DNA of 64,000 nt from Salinispora tropica CNB-440 (GTDB lineage: Bacteria; Actinomycetota; Actinomycetes; Mycobacteriales; Micromonosporaceae): positions 3,848,144 to 3,912,143 of the forward strand of contig NC_009380.1 of NCBI RefSeq assembly GCF_000016425.1, in the 5' to 3' direction. A program made the position numbers and the translations under genes. Shown here one piece after another: positions 60,024 through 64,000 of this stretch (the first letter of the stretch is position 1; every line of letters starts with the position of its first letter). The notes beneath the pieces were generated by a model. The model saw only the letters and a program-made list of their open reading frames with translations, made no database searches and was not told the DNA's origin.

Positions 60024-60896
60024 ATGGCACGTCCCGCCGGCCACCAGCCGGTCAAGGCATCCGGCACGTACCGGATCGGTGGTGATCTCCTGGTAGACCG
60101 CCTCGGGTATGGATCCATGCGGCTCGCCGGACCGGGCGTGTGGGACATGCCGAAGGACCCCGCGGAGGCGATCCGGCTGCTCCGACGGGCTGTCGACCTA
60201 GGGGTGACGTTCATCGACACCGCCGACTCGTACGGGCCGTTCGTCTGCGAGCTGCTGATCAAAGAGGCGCTGCACCCGTACGCCGAGGATCTGGTGATCG
60301 CGAGCAAGGCTGGGGTGGTCCGGGGCGGGCCGGACGACTGGAAGTTGCTTGGCCTTCCGAAGTACCTACGCCAACAGTGTGAGTTGAGCCTTCGCCACCT
60401 CGGCCTGGACTGCATTCCGCTGCACCAGTTGCAGCGAATTGACCCGACGGTGCCGCTCGACGACCAGCTCGGCGAGTTGGTCCAGCTCCAGCAGGAAGGC
60501 AAGATCCGACACATCGGCCTCTCCGAGGTGACCGTCGAGCAGATCGAGGCAGCTCAGAAGATCACCCCGATCGCCACCGTGCAGAACCTCTACAACCTGA
60601 CCACCCGTGGCGCCGAGCCCGTTCTGGAGTACTGCGAACGCAACGACCTCGGGTTCGTTCCCTGGCATCCGATTGCTACCGGTGACCTTGCCCGCCCCGG
60701 CGGGCCGCTGGAGGCGGCCAGCACCGAGTACGGCGCGACGCCGGCGCAGCTCGCCCTCGCCTGGCTGCTGCGACGCTCGCCGGTCATGCTGCCCATTCCC
60801 GGCACGTCCTCCGTGGCGCACCTGGAGGAGAACGTCGCCAGCGCCGAGGTGCAGCTCACCGACGACAAGTTCGAGGCGCTCACCCAGGCCAGCTGA
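60024..60896 (+). CDS. Aldo/keto reductase with altered catalytic His
   Basis: A 290-residue aldo/keto reductase barrel. Family landmarks: GYGSMRLAG (about 31), DTADSYGP with catalytic Asp and Tyr (about 66-73), VIASKAG with Lys (about 93), IGLSEVTVEQIEAAQ (about 172), and IPGTSSVAHLEENV (about 255), the NADPH 2'-phosphate site. The usual catalytic His position reads LHQLQRIDP instead of LYQLHRIDP, so that His is Gln and a His sits two residues earlier. Activity on carbonyls may be reduced or altered. The ATG at 60024 follows GAGGGGACACGGCA. Confidence 0.88.
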   Translation: MARPAGHQPVKASGTYRIGGDLLVDRLGYGSMRLAGPGVWDMPKDPAEAIRLLRRAVDLGVTFIDTADSYGPFVCELLIKEALHPYAEDLVIASKAGVVRGGPDDWKLLGLPKYLRQQCELSLRHLGLDCIPLHQLQRIDPTVPLDDQLGELVQLQQEGKIRHIGLSEVTVEQIEAAQKITPIATVQNLYNLTTRGAEPVLEYCERNDLGFVPWHPIATGDLARPGGPLEAASTEYGATPAQLALAWLLRRSPVMLPIPGTSSVAHLEENVASAEVQLTDDKFEALTQAS

Positions 60897-61099
60897 CACC
60901 TGCACGGCTGACCCGGTCACACCTGGTCCGTTTTAGCCTATTTCCGGCATTTTCCTCGTGTTCATGTTCTTTCGGGTTGGGTGTGGTTTTAGCGTGCTTG
61001 TGGCCGCTACCGCCTGCCCGGTAGCCGAGGAGCACCACCCCCGGTCTGCCCCCGGGTGGTGGTCCTCGTCGTTCACGGGGGAAGGACACCGAGACCACG
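60897..61099. promoter_or_regulatory. AT-rich leader of beta-helix paralogue 2
   Basis: The 203-base gap before the second beta-helix gene is AT-rich at 60930-61000, then GC-rich with a hairpin (CACCACCC/GGGTGGTG at about 61033-61061). Close to the gene, GTCCT (61062-61066) could pair with AGGAC (61083-61087), which includes the GGAAGGAC ribosome binding site, suggesting the leader can hide it. Confidence 0.4.
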
Positions 61100-62539
61100 A
61101 TGAACCAGCAGAACCACATCCACGAACCCGAACCGGAGCGCCCTGGCGCGGACCGGGCGAGGTCACGGCGGCGATGGTGGGCCGTCGGGCTCGCCAGCGT
61201 GGCCGGCCTGGCCCTCACCACCGTCGGAGTCGCCGCCACCCCGGCCGCCGACGCCATCGGACGCACCCTCAGCGCCGACGACCGCTCCGACAAACGTGAC
61301 CAGCCACATGAAGGTGACCGCCGCGACGACGACGGCGGCAAACGTGACGACGCCAAGAACAAGAGCGACGAGGGCAAGAACGACAAGGGCAAGGGCGACA
61401 AGGGCAAGGGGAAGAAGACGGCCACCCCCAAGGGCACCCCCGTGCCCTGCGACGCGGACGCGCTGATCGCCGCGATCACCCTGGCCAACGCCCGCGACGG
61501 CGCCGTGCTCGACCTCGCCAAGGACTGCACCTACCTGCTCACCGCCGACATCGACGGCAACGGCCTGCCCGCCATCACCGCCCCCATCACCCTCAACGGC
61601 GGCAAGAACACCACCATCGAACGCGCCGCCGCCGTCGACCCGTTCCGCATCCTCACCGTCGACACCGGCGGCAACCTCACCCTCAACAAGCTGACCATCA
61701 CCGGCGGCCAGACCGACAGCGACGGCGGCGGCATCCTCGTCAACCCGGCCGGCACCCTCACCACCAACCACAGCACCATCACCCGCAACATCACCAACGC
61801 CAATGGCGGCGGCATCGCCAACAACGGCACCACAACTCTCCACCACTCCACCGTCAGCCGAAACATCTCCGGCACTACCGGCGGCGGCATCTTCAGCACC
61901 GGTCTACTGACCGTCAAAAAGTCCCACGTAGCTGACAACACCGCCGGCGCCGCTGGTGGCGGCATCAACAGCAATGAGGGCACGATGCTGGTTGAGCACA
62001 GCCGAATTACCGGCAACCAGACTGCGACCAGCGCTGGCGGCGTGGAACTGTTCGGAGGAACCGGAATTGTCACGAAGACCGAGATCACCAACAATACCGC
62101 CAGTGCAACTGGCGGCGTTCTGGCGAACTCCGGGCAGCTCACCCTCAGAGCAGTGGTCATCGCCAACAACACGGCGATATCGGGGCTGGCCGGCGGGCTG
62201 TCGGTGAACCCCGCCACCACCACGGTGGTCGAGGACAGCACCATCAAGAACAACACCGCTGCCGCAAACGGCGGTGGAATCTTCAACTTCGATTCGCTGG
62301 TATTGCGAAACACGAAGGTCATCGGAAACCAGTCAGGAAACCAGGGAGGCGGAATCCTCAACGGACCTAACGCCACCCTCTCCCTCTTCGACACACAGGT
62401 GGTCAAGAACATCGCCGTTACCGACGGTGGGGGCATCTTCAACAGCGGCGGCGTGGTGAACCTGAACACCGCCACCGGCACCATCGTCATCAAGAACCGA
62501 CCCAACAACTGCGTCGACGTACCCGGCTGCGCCGGATAG
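61100..62539 (+). CDS. Secreted parallel beta-helix repeat protein, paralogue 2
   Basis: A 479-residue exported protein built like paralogue 1. A basic N-terminus (RARSRRRWWAVG) precedes the hydrophobic signal and TPAADA cleavage near 52. A highly charged Lys/Asp/Gly linker follows (57-112, repeated GKGDKGKG). The cap domain is GTPVPCDADALIAAITLANA to TTIERAAAVDPFRI (about 113-185), with two Cys. Residues 190-460 carry about eleven beta-helix coils with GGGI/GGGV turns. The C-terminus NRPNNCVDVPGCAG has a Cys pair. Its first ~250 codons use almost only G/C-ending codons, while 61980-62390 is clearly less biased. It lies in tandem with paralogue 3. Confidence 0.88.
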   Translation: MNQQNHIHEPEPERPGADRARSRRRWWAVGLASVAGLALTTVGVAATPAADAIGRTLSADDRSDKRDQPHEGDRRDDDGGKRDDAKNKSDEGKNDKGKGDKGKGKKTATPKGTPVPCDADALIAAITLANARDGAVLDLAKDCTYLLTADIDGNGLPAITAPITLNGGKNTTIERAAAVDPFRILTVDTGGNLTLNKLTITGGQTDSDGGGILVNPAGTLTTNHSTITRNITNANGGGIANNGTTTLHHSTVSRNISGTTGGGIFSTGLLTVKKSHVADNTAGAAGGGINSNEGTMLVEHSRITGNQTATSAGGVELFGGTGIVTKTEITNNTASATGGVLANSGQLTLRAVVIANNTAISGLAGGLSVNPATTTVVEDSTIKNNTAAANGGGIFNFDSLVLRNTKVIGNQSGNQGGGILNGPNATLSLFDTQVVKNIAVTDGGGIFNSGGVVNLNTATGTIVIKNRPNNCVDVPGCAG

Positions 62540-62567
62540 CAACCTCGCGCGAATCCAAACGAATGAC

Positions 62568-62605
62568 GGTTCCGCCCCTCCGCCCACCGGCGGAGGGGCG
62601 GAACC
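62568..62605. terminator. 16-bp perfect hairpin between the tandem beta-helix genes
   Basis: GGTTCCGCCCCTCCGC (62568-62583) pairs with GCGGAGGGGCGGAACC (62590-62605) across a 6-base loop, 29 bases after the paralogue 2 stop. Probably a terminator, so paralogue 3 would have its own promoter or be expressed by readthrough. Confidence 0.8.
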
Positions 62606-62660
62606 CCTCAATCCGCTGCGGCGGGGAAGGGCCTGCCGAGCCACAGAAACGAATACCCTC

Positions 62661-62680
62661 GCCCACGCTCGCGCGTGGGC
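62661..62680 (+). promoter_or_regulatory. Leader hairpin before paralogue 3
   Basis: GCCCACGC-TCGC-GCGTGGGC is a perfect 8-bp stem-loop. Directly after it, TCCTC (62681-62685) is complementary to GAGGA (62695-62699), part of the ribosome binding site GAGGAAGGAC. The arrangement (hairpin, anti-Shine-Dalgarno, Shine-Dalgarno) mirrors that before paralogue 2. Confidence 0.4.
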
Positions 62681-62716
62681 TCCTCATCCACAACGAGGAA
62701 GGACACCGACGCTGCG

Positions 62717-64000
62717 ATGAACCATAAGCACCAGGAGCACAAACCGGACCGTCTGGGCGGAACCCAGGCGAGATCAGGGTGGCGGTGGTGGGCTGTCGGG
62801 TTGGCCGGCATGACCGGCCTGACCCTGGCCGCCGTCGGCGGCCCCACCGCCTCAGCCGCCGACGCCGTCGGACGAACCCTCACCGCCGCCGACGACCGCC
62901 CCTCCGACCGGGACCACCGCAACAAGGGCGAGGACGGCAAGCACGACGCCAAGAGCAAGGAAAGAGGGGGAAAGGAGCCCAATGGCACACCCGTCCCTTG
63001 TGACACCGACGCTCTGATCGCCGCGATCACCCTCGCCAACGCCCGCGACGGCGCCGTGCTCGACCTCGCCAAAAACTGCACCTACCTACTCACCGCCGAC
63101 ATCGACGGCAACGGCCTGCCCGCCATCACCGCCCCCATCACCCTCAACGGCGGCAAGAACACCACCATCGAACGCGCCGCCACCGCCGACCCGTTCCGCA
63201 TCCTCACCGTCGACACCGGTGGCAACCTCACCCTCAACCACCTCATCATCACCGGCGGACAAACCACCAGCAACGGTGGGGGAATCTTCGTCCGAGCCGG
63301 TGGAACGTTGATCACAAACCACAGCACAATCGCCCGTAACATCGCTCAGACCCCGGGCGGCGGAATCGCCAATAGCGGCACCACCAGACTCGCCCACTCT
63401 CGCGTCGAAAACAACAGCACAAACCAGCTGGGAGGCGGAGTAAACAATATTGGGCTTCTGGAGGCCATCAAATCCCACATCGATATGAACGACGCCACTA
63501 TTGGCGGCGGCATCTATGGATCCGGCAACACTGTCATCAAGGACGGCAGCATCTCCGGAAACCAGGCGACCGTGACCGGAGGACTATTTCTGGCTGGCGC
63601 CAACGGAATTGTCACCAACACCAGAATCACCGAAAATTCCAGTGCCGCCGCTGGCGCTGGAGGCGTCCAGGTCGAGGCGACCGCGCAGCTGACGATGCGC
63701 CACGTCAACCTGTCAGACAATACGTCGCCCGCCACCGCCGGTGGGCTGCTCGTCGCAGAGGGGGACAATTTCGCCCTGGTCGAAGACAGCCTCATCAAGA
63801 ACAACACCGCCGCGGACCCCGGTGGGGGAGTCTTCAACAGCGGAGAAACGGTGTTGCGACGTACCAAGGTAGTCGGCAACCAGGCCAGTCAGGGCGGCGG
63901 CATCCAGAACTTCGGCACGCTCAGCCTCTTCACGTCGAAGGTGGTCAAGAACATCGCCGTCACCGACGGTGGGGGCATCTTCAACAGCGGCGGCGTGGTG
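62717..64000 (+). CDS. Secreted parallel beta-helix repeat protein, paralogue 3 (3' end beyond window)
   Basis: An open frame of 428 codons from ATG 62717 to the window edge with no stop, so the gene is partial here. It begins MNHKHQEHKPDRLGGTQARS, then a basic WRWWAVGLAGMTG signal, a charged linker (DRDHRNKGEDGKHDAKSKER), the cap domain GTPVPCDTDALIAAITLANA to TTIERAATADPFRI, and beta-helix coils with GGGI, GGGV and GGL turns. Bases 63014-63267 match 61463-61716 of paralogue 2 with about 11 differences, and the last 60 bases match 62399-62458 with one difference. The region between is strongly divergent and less GC-rich. Confidence 0.87.
   Translation, partial: MNHKHQEHKPDRLGGTQARSGWRWWAVGLAGMTGLTLAAVGGPTASAADAVGRTLTAADDRPSDRDHRNKGEDGKHDAKSKERGGKEPNGTPVPCDTDALIAAITLANARDGAVLDLAKNCTYLLTADIDGNGLPAITAPITLNGGKNTTIERAATADPFRILTVDTGGNLTLNHLIITGGQTTSNGGGIFVRAGGTLITNHSTIARNIAQTPGGGIANSGTTRLAHSRVENNSTNQLGGGVNNIGLLEAIKSHIDMNDATIGGGIYGSGNTVIKDGSISGNQATVTGGLFLAGANGIVTNTRITENSSAAAGAGGVQVEATAQLTMRHVNLSDNTSPATAGGLLVAEGDNFALVEDSLIKNNTAADPGGGVFNSGETVLRRTKVVGNQASQGGGIQNFGTLSLFTSKVVKNIAVTDGGGIFNSGGVV

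Overview
The window reads as a chromosomal segment of a high-GC Gram-positive actinomycete, most likely from the Micromonosporaceae. Support comes from very strong G/C bias at third codon positions, frequent GTG/TTG starts, and actinobacterial-specific families (DUF3052, DUF3145, homodimeric AceE, AhpE-type peroxiredoxin, a PucR-type FasR beside fabD-fabH-acpP-fabF-carboxyltransferase). Tandem secreted beta-helix 'polymorphic membrane protein' paralogues at the right end recall the family described in the marine genus Salinispora; that genus assignment is inference.

Layout. 1-90: 5' end of RNase P RNA (minus strand, cut by the edge). 0.2-3.9 kb: TauE/SafE permease, then a minus-strand run of RNase H/phosphatase, zinc-ribbon coiled-coil protein and Nif3-like protein. 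3.9-6.6 kb: flavoprotein and HTH regulator (overlapping genes) divergent from a small Prim-Pol-like protein, with twin palindromes between. 7-15 kb: DUF3040 protein, SWIM protein coupled to a SNF2 helicase, polysaccharide pyruvyltransferase-like protein, hydrolase, a lower-GC secreted deacetylase, a TMEM175-like channel. 16-20.7 kb: tRNA-Val, peroxiredoxin, DUF3052, fused keto-acid dehydrogenase E1, MarR, YjbQ.

20.9-34 kb is central metabolism: aceE supplies acetyl-CoA; gltX; then fasR and the fatty-acid synthase operon fabD-fabH-acpP-fabF-carboxyltransferase, ending at a strong hairpin. FabD carries an unusual C-terminal biotinyl/lipoyl-like domain and a 25-bp near-palindrome sits at the fabD promoter. 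34-45 kb: lipoprotein, GH3 enzyme, DUF3145, hydrolase, HelD/HelR-like helicase, CDF transporter, a cyclic-di-AMP (ydaO-type) riboswitch controlling a secreted cell-wall protein, STAS protein, a 16-bp repeat array and a DsbA-like protein. 45-53.5 kb: LAL-type LuxR regulator, a small protein coupled to a zinc alcohol dehydrogenase, a saccharopine-dehydrogenase-like enzyme, serS, and a quinone oxidoreductase behind a SoxR/MerR-like operator.

53.5-64 kb is the accessory end: three secreted parallel beta-helix paralogues (one minus strand, two in tandem on plus, the last truncated by the window edge), a site-2 protease with CBS domains, a compact gene set with a glycosidase-like barrel lacking a signal peptide, a redox pair (FAD oxidoreductase and XRE-cupin regulator) and an aldo/keto reductase. 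The tandem beta-helix genes share near-identical DNA at both ends of a divergent middle, the best evidence here for an active diversification process.
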